Notes under the pieces: generated by a model
Told to the model about the DNA's origin: nothing
Seen by the model: the letters and a program-made list of their open reading frames with translations, nothing else
Database searches by the model: none
Shown: one piece after another, positions 1 to 7,929 of the stretch
Layout: each line of letters begins with the position of its first letter
How positions within the stretch are numbered: position 1 is the stretch's first letter
Origin: Micromonospora sp. WMMD882
GTDB lineage: Bacteria > Actinomycetota > Actinomycetes > Mycobacteriales > Micromonosporaceae
Direction: 5' to 3'
NCBI RefSeq assembly: GCF_027497255.1
Contig: NZ_CP114903.1
Span: forward strand, 5,208,001-5,272,000
Length of the DNA: 64,000 nucleotides
Made by a program: the position numbers and the translations under genes

Positions 1-257
1 CGGTCGGTGCGCGGCCAGGTGACGGTCACCAGCCCGGCGAGGGTGGTCAACACCGCCACGGCCAGCACCAGCAGCGGCAGGGCCAGCCGGGACGACAGCC
101 GTCGACGGTGCGGACGGCGCGCGGCGCGCAGCTCACGGCGTACCTGCTCGGCCTCGGCGGCGAGCGCGGAGGCGTCGTCCGGCACGACCAGCCGGCCCCA
201 CTCGGGCGGCAGGTCGGGCAGGCCGTCCGAGGCTCCGTGGCCATCAGGGTCAGGCAT
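1..257 (-). CDS. Partial small membrane protein (N-terminal part)
   Basis: The gene reads leftwards off the window, so only about 85 N-terminal residues are visible. It begins MPDPDGHGASDGLPDLPPEW, continues with a charged, probably coiled stretch rich in Ala, Glu and Arg (around residues 30-60), and then has one hydrophobic segment (ALPLLVLAVAVLTTLAGLV, about residues 62-80), so a soluble N-terminus followed by at least one membrane helix is likely. The start at 257 is chosen because GGAGGT lies 9 nt upstream; an in-frame ATG at 263 is too close to that site. It is divergent from carD. I do not recognise the family; the function is unknown. Confidence 0.6.
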   Translation of the reverse strand, partial: MPDPDGHGASDGLPDLPPEWGRLVVPDDASALAAEAEQVRRELRAARRPHRRRLSSRLALPLLVLAVAVLTTLAGLVTVTWPRTD

Positions 258-574
258 GCCCATCGGACCTCCGCGTGCCGGGTGGGTGAGGGGAGCAACG
301 GCGCTTCTCCAGCGTCCTCCACCAGCCGCTGGATGGCTACATCCGGGCGTGTCTTCGAACGGGCCGGTACCATGGAACGAGTGCATCCCCCTGGAACCCG
401 CCCCCTGCGGGACAGCCTTGCGGCGGATGATCCGAAAACACCCGCACCGAGGCCCACGCCGGGACGTGTTCCACTTGTCACGGAGCGTGTTCGAATCATC
501 GGTTTGACCGCCTGTCAAGCCGAAGAAATCCCTCTCACATGGCCCCTGAGCTGCGCTTACGGTCAGGACTGCGG

Positions 575-604
575 TGAGACATCGGTGCCTGAGCGTGTTA
601 CCCT
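575..604 (+). promoter_or_regulatory. Candidate carD promoter in a 374-base gene-free stretch
   Basis: Between the partial membrane gene and carD (258-631) there is no convincing gene. TGAGAC (575-580) and TACCCT (599-604) are spaced 18 nt apart and would start a transcript near 611, followed by GAAAGGGG (613-620) ahead of the carD ATG at 632. The -10 is good, the -35 only partly matches the consensus. Nothing else distinct was seen in 258-570. Confidence 0.45.
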
Positions 605-631
605 AGACACAGCGAAAGGGGTTTCGAACCT

Positions 632-1117
632 ATGGTTTTCAGTGTCGGCGAGACCGTTGTTTACCCCCACCACGGGGCCGCACTCATCGAGGCAATCGAG
701 ACTCGGGTCATCAAGGGAGAGCCTAAGCAGTACCTCGTCCTGAGGGTTGCGCAGGGTGACCTCACGGTCCGGGTGCCCGCTGAGAACGCCGAGATCGTGG
801 GCGTGCGCGAGGTGGTCGGCGAAGAGGGCCTGGGCAAGGTCTTCGACGTCCTCCGCGCTCCGCACACCGAGGAGCCGACCAACTGGTCGCGGCGTTACAA
901 GGCGAATCTGGAGAAGCTGGCCTCCGGTAACCCGCTGAAGGTGGCCGAGGTGGTCCGCGACCTGTGGCGGCGGGAGCGGGAGCGGGGCCTCTCCGCGGGC
1001 GAGAAGCGGATGCTCGCCAAGGCCCGCGACATTCTGGTCGGCGAGGTCGCGCTGGCCGAGAAGAGCACCAAGGACGAGGCGGAGACGCTGCTCGACAAGG
1101 TTCTGACCGAGGCCTAG
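632..1117 (+). CDS. carD: CarD family RNA polymerase-binding transcription regulator
   Basis: The 161-residue protein matches actinobacterial CarD in length and sequence. Residues 1-60 (starting [17 protein letters not shown]) form the RNA polymerase-interaction domain that binds the beta subunit; the rest is the helical DNA-binding domain, including the [20 protein letters not shown] stretch. Known members stabilise the open promoter complex at rRNA and many other promoters and are essential in mycobacteria. It heads a block with ispD and ispF immediately downstream, the conserved actinobacterial order. The ATG at 632 follows a GAAAGGGG ribosome site. Assignment is very secure. Confidence 0.97.
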   Translation: MVFSVGETVVYPHHGAALIEAIETRVIKGEPKQYLVLRVAQGDLTVRVPAENAEIVGVREVVGEEGLGKVFDVLRAPHTEEPTNWSRRYKANLEKLASGNPLKVAEVVRDLWRRERERGLSAGEKRMLAKARDILVGEVALAEKSTKDEAETLLDKVLTEA

Positions 1118-1171
1118 TTCCACGGCATCGTCGTACCCACCCTGTAGCAGATGAAAAACGAGGACCGCGAC

Positions 1172-1867
1172 GTGACCGCGCAGCTCAATCCGCGCGGTGA
1201 CGTCGCGGTCCTTGTTCCTGCGGCCGGCGCCGGCGTCCGGCTCGGTCCCGGCGCTCCCAAGGCGCTGCGGCTGCTCGCCGGGGAGCCGCTGCTCGTGCAC
1301 GCGGTCCGCCGGATCGCCGCCGCGCCGTCGGTGCGCGCCGTCGTGGTGGCCGCCCCGGCGGGCGACGTGCCCTTCGTCCGGGAGCTGCTCGCGGCGGTCG
1401 CCCCGGTCACCGTGGTGGCGGGTGGCGCGCAACGACAGGATTCGGTCGCCGCCGCGTTGGCCGCCGTGCCGGACGGCGCCGAGATCGTCCTGGTGCACGA
1501 CGCCGCCCGGGCCCTGGTCCCGGCCGCCCTCGTCGAGTCGGTGGCGGCGGCGGTACGTGCCGGGCACGCCGCGGTCGTCCCGGCGCTCCCGGTGGTGGAC
1601 ACCATCAAGGAGGTCTCGACCGACGAGGTGGTGCGCGGCACGGTCGACCGCTCCGCGCTGCGTGCCGTGCAGACCCCGCAGGGCTTCCGTCGGGCGGTGC
1701 TGGCCGCCGCGCACGCCGCCGCGGCCGACCCGTTGACCGACGACGCGGGCCTGGTCGAGAAGCAGGGCGTGCCGGTGCTCTGCGTGCCCGGCTCGGAGTA
1801 CGCCCTGAAGATCACCCGACCGTTCGACCTGACGCTGGCCGAGCACCTGCTGGCCGTGGGCGCCTGA
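1172..1867 (+). CDS. ispD: 2-C-methyl-D-erythritol 4-phosphate cytidylyltransferase
   Basis: Third step of the MEP isoprenoid pathway: transfers CMP from CTP to methylerythritol phosphate. The nucleotide-binding loop is visible as [11 protein letters not shown] followed by PKAL, and later family motifs VHDAAR and VQTPQGF are intact. Length is about 231 residues, normal for IspD. GTG at 1172 is preferred because GAGGA lies 8 nt upstream; the in-frame ATG at 1151 would add MKNEDRD and has no clear ribosome site. It lies 54 bases after carD and 16 bases before ispF, its pathway partner two steps later. Confidence 0.95.
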   Translation: MTAQLNPRGDVAVLVPAAGAGVRLGPGAPKALRLLAGEPLLVHAVRRIAAAPSVRAVVVAAPAGDVPFVRELLAAVAPVTVVAGGAQRQDSVAAALAAVPDGAEIVLVHDAARALVPAALVESVAAAVRAGHAAVVPALPVVDTIKEVSTDEVVRGTVDRSALRAVQTPQGFRRAVLAAAHAAAADPLTDDAGLVEKQGVPVLCVPGSEYALKITRPFDLTLAEHLLAVGA

Positions 1868-1883
1868 CGCGTACCCTGGCTCC

Positions 1884-2372
1884 ATGATCGTTCCCCGGGT
1901 GGCCGTCGGTACCGACATCCACGCGTTCGCCCCCGGTCGGCCCTGCTGGCTGGCCGGGTTGCACTGGCCGGGCGAGGTCGGGCTGGCCGGGCACTCCGAC
2001 GCCGACGTGGTCGCGCACGCGGCCTGCAACGCGCTGCTGTCCGCAGCCGACCTGGGCGACCTGGGCGCCAACTACGGCGTCTCCGAGCCCGAGTGGGCCG
2101 GCGCGTCCGGGGTGGCCCTGCTCACCGAGAGCGCCCGCCGGGTCCGTGCCGCCGGCTTCGAGATCGGCAACGTCTCCGTACAGGTGATCGGCGACCGTCC
2201 GAAGATCGGCCCGCGCCGCGCCGAGGCCCAGCAGGTCCTCTCCGTGGCGGTCGGCGCCCCGGTGACCGTCTCGGCCGCCACCACCGACGGGCTCGGTTTC
2301 CCGGGCCGGGGCGAGGGGCTGACCGGCATCGCGGTGGCCCTGGTCTACCCGGTCACGGACGGTCGGGAGTGA
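1884..2372 (+). CDS. ispF: 2-C-methyl-D-erythritol 2,4-cyclodiphosphate synthase
   Basis: Cyclises CDP-methylerythritol phosphate with release of CMP in the MEP pathway; acts in the cytosol as a trimer. The metal ligands D10 and H12 lie in GTDIHA, and H42 in LAGHSDADV; the C-terminal [14 protein letters not shown] motif is intact. 162 residues is normal length. A TACCCT box (1872-1877) ends 6 nt before the ATG, so besides readthrough from ispD the gene may have its own leaderless transcript. Its stop overlaps the GTG start of the next gene, implying translational coupling. Confidence 0.96.
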   Translation: MIVPRVAVGTDIHAFAPGRPCWLAGLHWPGEVGLAGHSDADVVAHAACNALLSAADLGDLGANYGVSEPEWAGASGVALLTESARRVRAAGFEIGNVSVQVIGDRPKIGPRRAEAQQVLSVAVGAPVTVSAATTDGLGFPGRGEGLTGIAVALVYPVTDGRE

Positions 2373-3445
2373 CCCCGGAGCCGTCGGAGACGACCCCGGG
2401 GCCCGAGCCGACCGAGAGCTACCTCCAGCGCGCCCAACTCCTCGCCGAGCTGGGCCGGTACGACGAGGCGGCCGGTGAGCTGACCCACGTGCTCGCCCGG
2501 GATCCGGCGCACGTCCCCGCGTCGACGATGCTGGCCCGGCTGCACCTGGCGGCCGACCGGCCCGCCGCGGCGCTCGACGCGGCACAGACCGCCGTGGCCG
2601 CCGCCCCCGGCACGGTCGAGCCGCTGGTCACCCGGGCGCTGGCCCTGATCGACCTACGGGAGTTCGCGCCGGCAGCCCGGACCGCCGACGAGATCCTGGC
2701 GCTCGGCCCCGACGACGCGTACGCCCAGCGCAGCGCGGCGGCGATCCTGGCCGAGGCGCGCAACGGGCAGCCGGCGCTGAACGCGGCCTGGCGGGGGGTG
2801 GAGCTGGCCCCGGAGCAGCCGCAGGCCCACCTGGTGCTCGGTCTGGTCGCCGCCCGGCTGGGGCTGTTCAGCCTGGCCGAGCGGGCCTACGCCGAGGCGC
2901 TGCGCCTCGATCCGGAGCTGGCCGAGGCCCGGCACGACATCGGCGTGCTCCGGTTGGAGCAGCGCCGCTACGCCGAGGCGCTGGAACACCTCGCCGAGGC
3001 CGCCGCGATCGGCCCTCGACCGGTCGAGCCGGGCCGGGACGGGGCCGGTCAGGGCGGTCCGGCCCGGATCGATCCGCGCCGGACCATCTCCGGCGAGCTG
3101 CGTCGACTGATCGCGTACGGCGCCGGCTGGTGCCTGGTGGCCACCGTGACGGTCGCCTGTCTGGCCGCCAGCGGCGGATGGTCGCGGGTGTTCGCGGCGG
3201 TCGCCGCGCTCGGCGCGGCGCTGGTGGTCTGGCGGTACGCGGCGAAGTTGCCCGGCCTGACCCGGACCGTCCTGCCGGAGCTGTTGCGCACCGACCGGAC
3301 GCTGGCCCTGGCGGTGTACGCGGTGGTCGCCGCGCCCGCCCTGATCCTGCTCTACGCGCTGGTCGGCACGCCGTGGCCACTGGTGCTGGCGATCGTGCTG
3401 GCGGCGATCGCGGAACTCGCCGCGTTCTCCCGCCCGGTCCGCTGA
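2369..3445 (+). CDS. TPR-repeat protein with C-terminal membrane domain
   Basis: The GTG at 2369 overlaps the ispF stop codon (GTGA), fixing the start; the product has 358 residues. After a short acidic Pro/Glu-rich head, residues about 15-215 carry several tetratricopeptide repeats (for example [20 protein letters not shown] and the [19 protein letters not shown] unit). A basic linker with [14 protein letters not shown] leads to about four hydrophobic helices at residues 245-355. TPRs suggest a protein-interaction scaffold tethered to the membrane. The precise role is unknown; coupling to ispF does not by itself imply an isoprenoid function. Confidence 0.88.
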   Translation: MTPEPSETTPGPEPTESYLQRAQLLAELGRYDEAAGELTHVLARDPAHVPASTMLARLHLAADRPAAALDAAQTAVAAAPGTVEPLVTRALALIDLREFAPAARTADEILALGPDDAYAQRSAAAILAEARNGQPALNAAWRGVELAPEQPQAHLVLGLVAARLGLFSLAERAYAEALRLDPELAEARHDIGVLRLEQRRYAEALEHLAEAAAIGPRPVEPGRDGAGQGGPARIDPRRTISGELRRLIAYGAGWCLVATVTVACLAASGGWSRVFAAVAALGAALVVWRYAAKLPGLTRTVLPELLRTDRTLALAVYAVVAAPALILLYALVGTPWPLVLAIVLAAIAELAAFSRPVR

Positions 3446-3459
3446 CCCCCTTCCACCGC

Positions 3460-3492
3460 GACCCGCCGGCCCGCGCCGGCCTGGCGGGGGTC
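3460..3492. terminator. Bidirectional hairpin between convergent genes
   Basis: GACCCGCC (3460-3467) pairs with GGCGGG(G)GTC (3483-3492), with internal GCCGGC pairs inside the loop. It lies between the stops of the TPR gene and hmgA, which converge here. No T-run follows on either strand, as is usual in high-GC actinomycetes. Confidence 0.45.
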
Positions 3493-3504
3493 GGGGGCGG
3501 CCGG

Positions 3505-4671
3505 TCAGGGGCGGCGGGCCCAGGTCCAGGCGTAGCCCGGGTCCTCGCACTCCGCCGCCGCGTCGCAGAGGTCCAGCGGACGGAAGGTGTCCACCATCAC
3601 CGCCAGCTCGTCGAAGAAGTCGACCCCGATGGCACGCTCGGCGGCCCCGGGCTGCGGGCCGTGGGTGAACCCGGACGGGTGCAGCGAGATCGAGCCCTGC
3701 TCGATGCCGGAGCCGCGCCGGGCCTCGTAGTTGCCGCCGGTGTAGAAGAGCATCTCGTCCGAGTCGACGTTGTGGTGGTGGTACGGCACCGGGATGGCGT
3801 CCGGGTGGTAGTCGACCTTGCGGGGCACGAAGGAGCAGATCACGAAGTTCGGCCCCTGGAAGGTCTGGTGCACCGGCGGCGGCTGGTGGATCCGGCCGGT
3901 GATCGGCTCGAAGTCGTGGATGGACAACGCCCACGGGTACATGTGCCCGTCCCAGCCGACCACGTCGAACGGGTGGTGCGCGTAGACGTACCTGGTCCAG
4001 CCCCGACGGTGCCGGACCAGCACCTCCACCTCCTCGCCGTCGACCAGCAGCGGCGTGTCCGGTCCACGGACGTCGCGTTCGCAGTACGGCGAGTGCTCGA
4101 GGAACTGGCCGCGTACCGAGAGGTAACGCTTGGGCGGGCCGACGTGCCCGGCCGCCTCGACGGCCAGCAGCCGGGCCGGCTGGTCGCCGGTCGGCACGAG
4201 GCGGTGGATGGTCGAGGTCGGGACGATCACGTAGTCGCCGGCGACCACGTCGAGCGTCCCGAAGGTGGACTCCACCCGCAGCGCGCCGGACTCGACGTAG
4301 AGGCAGTGGTCGCCGGTGGCGTCCCGGAACAGCGGGGACGGCCGGTCGGCGACCACGTACGCGATCCGGACGTCGTCGTTGGCGAGCAGGTACCGCCGGC
4401 CGAACACCGGGTCGGCGGGGCCGCCGTCGAGCTTGTGGGTGCGCAGGTGGCGGGGCTTGAGCGGCAGGTTCGGCGCGCGGGTGACCGCTGGCGGGGTGAA
4501 CTCGTCGGCGGCGACGATCGCGGTGGGCGCGTGCCGGTGGTAGAGCAGGGACGAGTCGGAGGAGAAGCCCTCCTGCCCCATCAGCTCCTCGGTGTACAGG
4601 CTGCCGTCGGGCTGACGGAACTGGGTGTGCCGCTTGCGGGGCACGTCTCCGACGCTGCGGTAGTACGGCAT
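3505..4671 (-). CDS. hmgA: Homogentisate 1,2-dioxygenase
   Basis: Non-haem iron ring-cleavage enzyme that converts homogentisate to maleylacetoacetate, the third step of tyrosine breakdown. The 388-residue protein starts MPYYRSVGDVPRKRHTQFR, typical of the shorter bacterial form, and carries the His/Glu-rich cupin iron site around PYHHHNVDSDEMLFY and HPSGFTHGPQPG. The ATG at 4671 is preceded by GGGAGGG. It is divergent from the unknown gene at 4792 and fumarylacetoacetase across a 120-base region with a perfect operator-like palindrome, so the two arms are probably co-regulated. No anomalies in the catalytic region. Confidence 0.93.
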   Translation of the reverse strand: MPYYRSVGDVPRKRHTQFRQPDGSLYTEELMGQEGFSSDSSLLYHRHAPTAIVAADEFTPPAVTRAPNLPLKPRHLRTHKLDGGPADPVFGRRYLLANDDVRIAYVVADRPSPLFRDATGDHCLYVESGALRVESTFGTLDVVAGDYVIVPTSTIHRLVPTGDQPARLLAVEAAGHVGPPKRYLSVRGQFLEHSPYCERDVRGPDTPLLVDGEEVEVLVRHRRGWTRYVYAHHPFDVVGWDGHMYPWALSIHDFEPITGRIHQPPPVHQTFQGPNFVICSFVPRKVDYHPDAIPVPYHHHNVDSDEMLFYTGGNYEARRGSGIEQGSISLHPSGFTHGPQPGAAERAIGVDFFDELAVMVDTFRPLDLCDAAAECEDPGYAWTWARRP

Positions 4672-4681
4672 GTCGCCCTCC

Positions 4682-4740
4682 CGGGGTCGCTCACCGGCGA
4701 AGGCGTCCGACGGGGTCGCTCACCGGCCGAAGGCGTCCGA
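4682..4740. repeat. Tandem duplication in the hmgA/fahA divergent promoter
   Basis: A 29-30 bp unit is repeated head to tail: 4682-4710 and 4711-4740. The copies differ only by one inserted C in the second. Both end in GCGTCCGA, and in the second copy this octamer becomes the left arm of the palindrome at 4733-4751. It probably arose by local duplication of a regulatory segment. Confidence 0.85.
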
Positions 4741-4751
4741 TAATCGGACGC
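4733..4751. promoter_or_regulatory. Perfect 8+3+8 palindrome, putative operator
   Basis: GCGTCCGA (4733-4740), TAA, TCGGACGC (4744-4751) is a perfect dyad in the region between hmgA and the fahA arm. It abuts the -35 box at 4754, where a bound repressor would block polymerase. A further half-site GTCCG lies at 4756-4760. The regulator is not identifiable from sequence; the Lrp/AsnC protein 10 kb away is one candidate. Confidence 0.55.
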
Positions 4752-4753
4752 TG

Positions 4754-4783
4754 TTGTCCGTTACTTGTAGCGTCCCGTAGATT
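4754..4783 (+). promoter_or_regulatory. Leaderless promoter of the fumarylacetoacetase operon
   Basis: TTGTCC (4754-4759) and TAGATT (4778-4783) are spaced 18 nt apart. The expected start site is at about 4790, essentially at the GTG start codon at 4792, and no ribosome site precedes the gene. Confidence 0.6.
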
Positions 4784-4791
4784 CTTGTCTC

Positions 4792-5712
4792 GTGTCAACG
4801 CAGGTGCCCCGGCTGCTCGCCGGTCTCGTCGACGACGCCGCCGTCTTCCCGCCCGGCAGCGCCACCCTGCCCGACGCCCTCGCCGCCCACCGCCGGCACC
4901 GCGCCTCCTGGTACGCCGACCTGGTCGGCCCGCTGCTCGTACCGGCGTCGGCCCTGCCCGACCTGGCCCGCCTCCTCGACACCGAGACGCCGGGCACGCC
5001 CGAGACGCCGGGCACGCCCGGCGCGCCGGCCGCGGAGCCCGCGCCCCTGGAGATCGGCGTGATCGGCGACGTGCCGCTGGCCCGGCTCGGCGCGGCCTGC
5101 GCGGCGGCCGACCCCCGGCTGCGGATCCGCCAGGTGGAGGCGGCCGTCGCCCGGCGGGGCGAGGACCCGCTGCCCGGCCTCGCCGAGCTGACCGGGCTGG
5201 CCACCGGGTGGACCGCCGCCGGCCGGCCCGACGTGTACGCCGAGATCCCGCTCGCCTGGGGGCTGCTCGGCGCGCTGGACCGGCTCGCCGAGCAGCGCGC
5301 CGGCGGCCTCCGGATCGCGGCGAAGTTCCGCACCGGCGGGCTGGCCGCCGAGCTCTTCCCCACCCCGGGCGAGCTGGCCACCGTGCTCTGCGCCTGCCGG
5401 GACCGGCAGCTCCCCTTCAAGCTGACCGCCGGGCTGCACCACGCCACCCGCGCCGTCGACCCGGAGACCGGCTTCACCCACCACGGTTTCGTCAACGTGC
5501 TGGCGGCGGTCCGGGTCGCGGCCGAGGGCGGGCCGGTGGACGCCGTCGCCGAGGTGCTGACCACCGTCGACCCGCGCCCCCTGCTCCAGTGGACCGCCCC
5601 CGGGCGGGACGGGCCGCGCCCGCTCTGGATCGGTTTCGGATCGTGCAGCATCGGAGAACCCCTGACCGACCTGGTCCGGTTGGGGCTGGTGGACGGAGGC
5701 TACTCGCAATGA
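4792..5712 (+). CDS. Uncharacterised protein translationally coupled to fumarylacetoacetase
   Basis: A 306-residue soluble protein with no signal peptide or membrane segment. Visible conserved-looking blocks are DDAAVFPPGSA near the N-terminus (residues 14-24), DVYAEIP, AAKFRTGG, FKLTAGLHHATR and THHGFVNVL; residues 64-77 are a small ETPGTP repeat. Alternating short hydrophobic strands and helices with Lys/His-bearing loops would fit an alpha/beta barrel, but that is inference. Its stop overlaps the fumarylacetoacetase ATG (ATGA at 5709-5712), so the two are made together, divergent from homogentisate dioxygenase. It therefore occupies the position of the missing maleylacetoacetate isomerase step. 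I do not recognise the family; an isomerase or accessory role is only a hypothesis. Confidence 0.88.
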   Translation: MSTQVPRLLAGLVDDAAVFPPGSATLPDALAAHRRHRASWYADLVGPLLVPASALPDLARLLDTETPGTPETPGTPGAPAAEPAPLEIGVIGDVPLARLGAACAAADPRLRIRQVEAAVARRGEDPLPGLAELTGLATGWTAAGRPDVYAEIPLAWGLLGALDRLAEQRAGGLRIAAKFRTGGLAAELFPTPGELATVLCACRDRQLPFKLTAGLHHATRAVDPETGFTHHGFVNVLAAVRVAAEGGPVDAVAEVLTTVDPRPLLQWTAPGRDGPRPLWIGFGSCSIGEPLTDLVRLGLVDGGYSQ

Positions 5713-6914
5713 GCGCGACGAGCTGGGTGCCGGGCGCCGACGGCTCCCCGTACGGGGTGACGAACCTGCCGTACGGGGTGTTCCGGCGGGACGGCCAGCC
5801 GCCCCGGATCGGCGTACGCGTCGCCGACCTGGTGTTCGACCTGGCCGCCGCCGAGCAGGCCGATCTGGTGCTGGCCGCCGGGGCGTTCGGCAGCCCCACG
5901 CTCAACGACTTCATGGCGCTCGGCCGTCCCCAGTGGACGGCGGTCCGGCAGCGGCTGGTCGAGCTGCTCACCGACCCGGAGCACCGGCCCGCCGTGACGC
6001 CGCTGCTGACGCCGTTGGCCGAGGTGGAGCTGGCGCTGCCGTTCGAGGTGGCCGACTACGTCGACTTCTACTCCTCCGAACACCACGCCGCCAACGTCGG
6101 GCAGATCTTCCGGCCCGGGCAGCCGCCGCTGCTGCCCAACTGGAAGCACCTGCCGATCGGTTACCACGGCCGGGCCGGCACGGTGGTCGTCTCCGGCACC
6201 CCGGTGACGCGTCCCTGCGGTCAGCGGGCCACCCCGGACGGCCCGGTGTTCGGCCCCTCCGTACGCCTCGACATCGAGGCCGAGGTGGGGTTCGTGGTGG
6301 GCGTGCCGTCCCCGCTGGGGCGCCGGGTCTCCGTCGCCGACTTCGCCGACCACGTGTTCGGTGTGGTGCTGGTCAACGACTGGTCCGCCCGGGACGTCCA
6401 GGCGTGGGAGTACCAACCCCTCGGCCCGTTCCTCGGCAAGTCCTTCGCCACCTCGGTGTCGGCCTGGGTGACCCCGCTGGACGCGCTCGCCGAGGCGTTC
6501 GTGCCGGCCCCCGAGCAGGACCCGGCCGTGCTCGACTACCTGCGCGCCGTACCCCATCAGGGGTTGGACCTGCGGCTGGCGGTGGAGTGGAACGGCGAGC
6601 GGGTCACCGAGCCGCCGTTCGCCGGCATGTACTGGACGCCGGCCCAGCAGCTCGCCCACCTGACCGCCAACGGGGCGTCGCTGCGCACCGGCGACCTGTA
6701 CGCCTCCGGCACGGTCTCCGGGCCCCGACGGGACCAGGTCGGCTCGTTCCTGGAGCTGACCTGGGGCGGGGCGGAGCCGGTCAGGATCGGCGGCGACGAC
6801 CGCGCCTTCCTCGTCGACGGGGACACCGTCACCGTCACGGCCACCGCGCCCGGCCCGGACGGCGGCGTGGTCGCCCTCGGGGAGGTCACCGGCACCATCC
6901 ACCCGGCTCGTTGA
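5709..6914 (+). CDS. fahA: Fumarylacetoacetase
   Basis: Last step of tyrosine catabolism: hydrolyses fumarylacetoacetate to fumarate and acetoacetate. The 401-residue product has the N-terminal domain (from SPYGVTNLPYGVF) and the C-terminal catalytic FAH fold. Visible active-site and metal motifs are DFYSSEHHAANVG, PIGYHGRAG, RLDIEAEVGFVVG, LVNDWSARDVQAWEY and LGPFLGKSFATS. The ATG at 5709 overlaps the preceding stop by four bases, fixing the start. The long same-frame extension upstream is only the shadow of the previous gene. Divergent hmgA supplies the preceding ring cleavage. Confidence 0.96.
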   Translation: MSATSWVPGADGSPYGVTNLPYGVFRRDGQPPRIGVRVADLVFDLAAAEQADLVLAAGAFGSPTLNDFMALGRPQWTAVRQRLVELLTDPEHRPAVTPLLTPLAEVELALPFEVADYVDFYSSEHHAANVGQIFRPGQPPLLPNWKHLPIGYHGRAGTVVVSGTPVTRPCGQRATPDGPVFGPSVRLDIEAEVGFVVGVPSPLGRRVSVADFADHVFGVVLVNDWSARDVQAWEYQPLGPFLGKSFATSVSAWVTPLDALAEAFVPAPEQDPAVLDYLRAVPHQGLDLRLAVEWNGERVTEPPFAGMYWTPAQQLAHLTANGASLRTGDLYASGTVSGPRRDQVGSFLELTWGGAEPVRIGGDDRAFLVDGDTVTVTATAPGPDGGVVALGEVTGTIHPAR

Positions 6915-7047
6915 CTCTCTGTGGCCGCGATCGCACTGTCTGTCCGGTAGCGCGGCGACCCTGCGCCGTTGAGCGTCCCGGAACGCGTCGCCCGCGACGG
7001 GCGGCGGCAAGTCGTGGGACGTCCCACCGCACAGGGAGGTAGCGAGG

Positions 7048-7257
7048 ATGAACGATCTCGTCGGCGCCATCTGGCGCAAGAGCAGCCGCTCCAACGATCA
7101 GGGTCTCTGCGTGGAGGTGGCGGACAACCTCGTCGGCTCCCTCGGCGTGGTCGGCATCCGCGATTCCAAGGACCTCACCGGTCCGGCGCTCGCGGTCAGC
7201 CCGCTCGGGTGGTCGGCGTTCGTCACCGCCCTGCGGTCCGGCCAGATGCGGCCCTGA
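7048..7257 (+). CDS. DUF397 domain protein, stand-alone
   Basis: The 69-residue protein has the hallmark DUF397 pattern: W-R-K-S-S-R-S near the N-terminus, CVEVA, a GIRDSKD loop and a WSAFV C-terminal helix. Such proteins are common in actinomycetes, usually next to an XRE-type DNA-binding partner with which they form regulator pairs linked to development and antibiotic control. No helix-turn-helix partner lies beside this one, so it is an orphan. AGGGAGGT lies about 8 nt upstream of the ATG at 7048. A strong terminator follows at 7307, making it a single-gene unit. Confidence 0.88.
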   Translation: MNDLVGAIWRKSSRSNDQGLCVEVADNLVGSLGVVGIRDSKDLTGPALAVSPLGWSAFVTALRSGQMRP

Positions 7258-7306
7258 CCCACCGCCCCGTCGCCGCTGGTCGGCGGCGGGCGCAGCGGAG
7301 CTGACC

Positions 7307-7345
7307 GAGGGCTCCGTCACTCCCGGCCGGAGTGACGGGGCCCTC
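7307..7345 (+). terminator. Strong stem-loop terminator
   Basis: CCGTCACTCC (7314-7323) pairs perfectly with 7329-7338 around a 5-nt loop, extended outside a one-base bulge by GAGGGC (7307-7312) with GCCCTC (7340-7345). It follows the DUF397 stop by 50 bases. Confidence 0.8.
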
Positions 7346-7404
7346 GATCGTTGTGGCGGCGCGGACCGCCGGCTGCCCGTACCGTGAACGGCACGGGAGG
7401 TGCC

Positions 7405-7866
7405 ATGTCCACGGTGTCGGTGACGGATTTCGTCGACGCCCCCGCCGAGCAGGTGTGGCGGCTGCTCACCGAGCTGCCCGCCCGCGCCGACCGGCTCACC
7501 GCCGCCGATGCGGTGGAGGTGCTGACCCCCGGCCCGTTCGCCGCCGGAACGTCCTGGCGGGAGACCCGCGTCCGGCCCGACGGCGGCCGGCTGACCGAGG
7601 AGTACGTGGTCGGCGCGGTCGAGCCGCCGCACCGGCTGGTGCTCAGCTCCCCCGGGATCGGCGTCGACTACCGGATCACCTGGACCCTGCGGCCGGCACG
7701 CCGGCACGGCCGGCCCGGCACCGCCGTCACCGTCGCGCAGGAGGCGGTGCCGAACGCCCCGTACGGGCGGGTGCTCGCCCTGCTCTTCGGCGGCCTGGCC
7801 GCCCGTACGGTGGAAGGGGCGCTGCGCCGGGACCTCGCCGACCTGGCCGCCGCCGTCGGTCGGTGA
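7405..7866 (+). CDS. SRPBCC (START/Bet v 1-like) family protein
   Basis: 153 residues starting MSTVSVTDFVDAPAEQVWRLL, the usual opening strand and helix of polyketide-cyclase/START-like folds, which enclose a hydrophobic ligand cavity. The later segment VGAVEPPHRLVLSS and the C-terminal helix also fit. There is no catalytic signature from which to predict a ligand. GGGAGG lies 4 nt before the ATG at 7405, so this start is preferred to one 54 bases upstream. It is followed closely by the propeller protein gene at 7930, perhaps in the same unit. Function unknown beyond fold. Confidence 0.82.
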   Translation: MSTVSVTDFVDAPAEQVWRLLTELPARADRLTAADAVEVLTPGPFAAGTSWRETRVRPDGGRLTEEYVVGAVEPPHRLVLSSPGIGVDYRITWTLRPARRHGRPGTAVTVAQEAVPNAPYGRVLALLFGGLAARTVEGALRRDLADLAAAVGR

Positions 7867-7929
7867 ACGGCCCACCTCGAAGCCCCGACGCCACCGACCC
7901 TGGGTAGGGTGCCGGGCGGAGGTGCGCCC

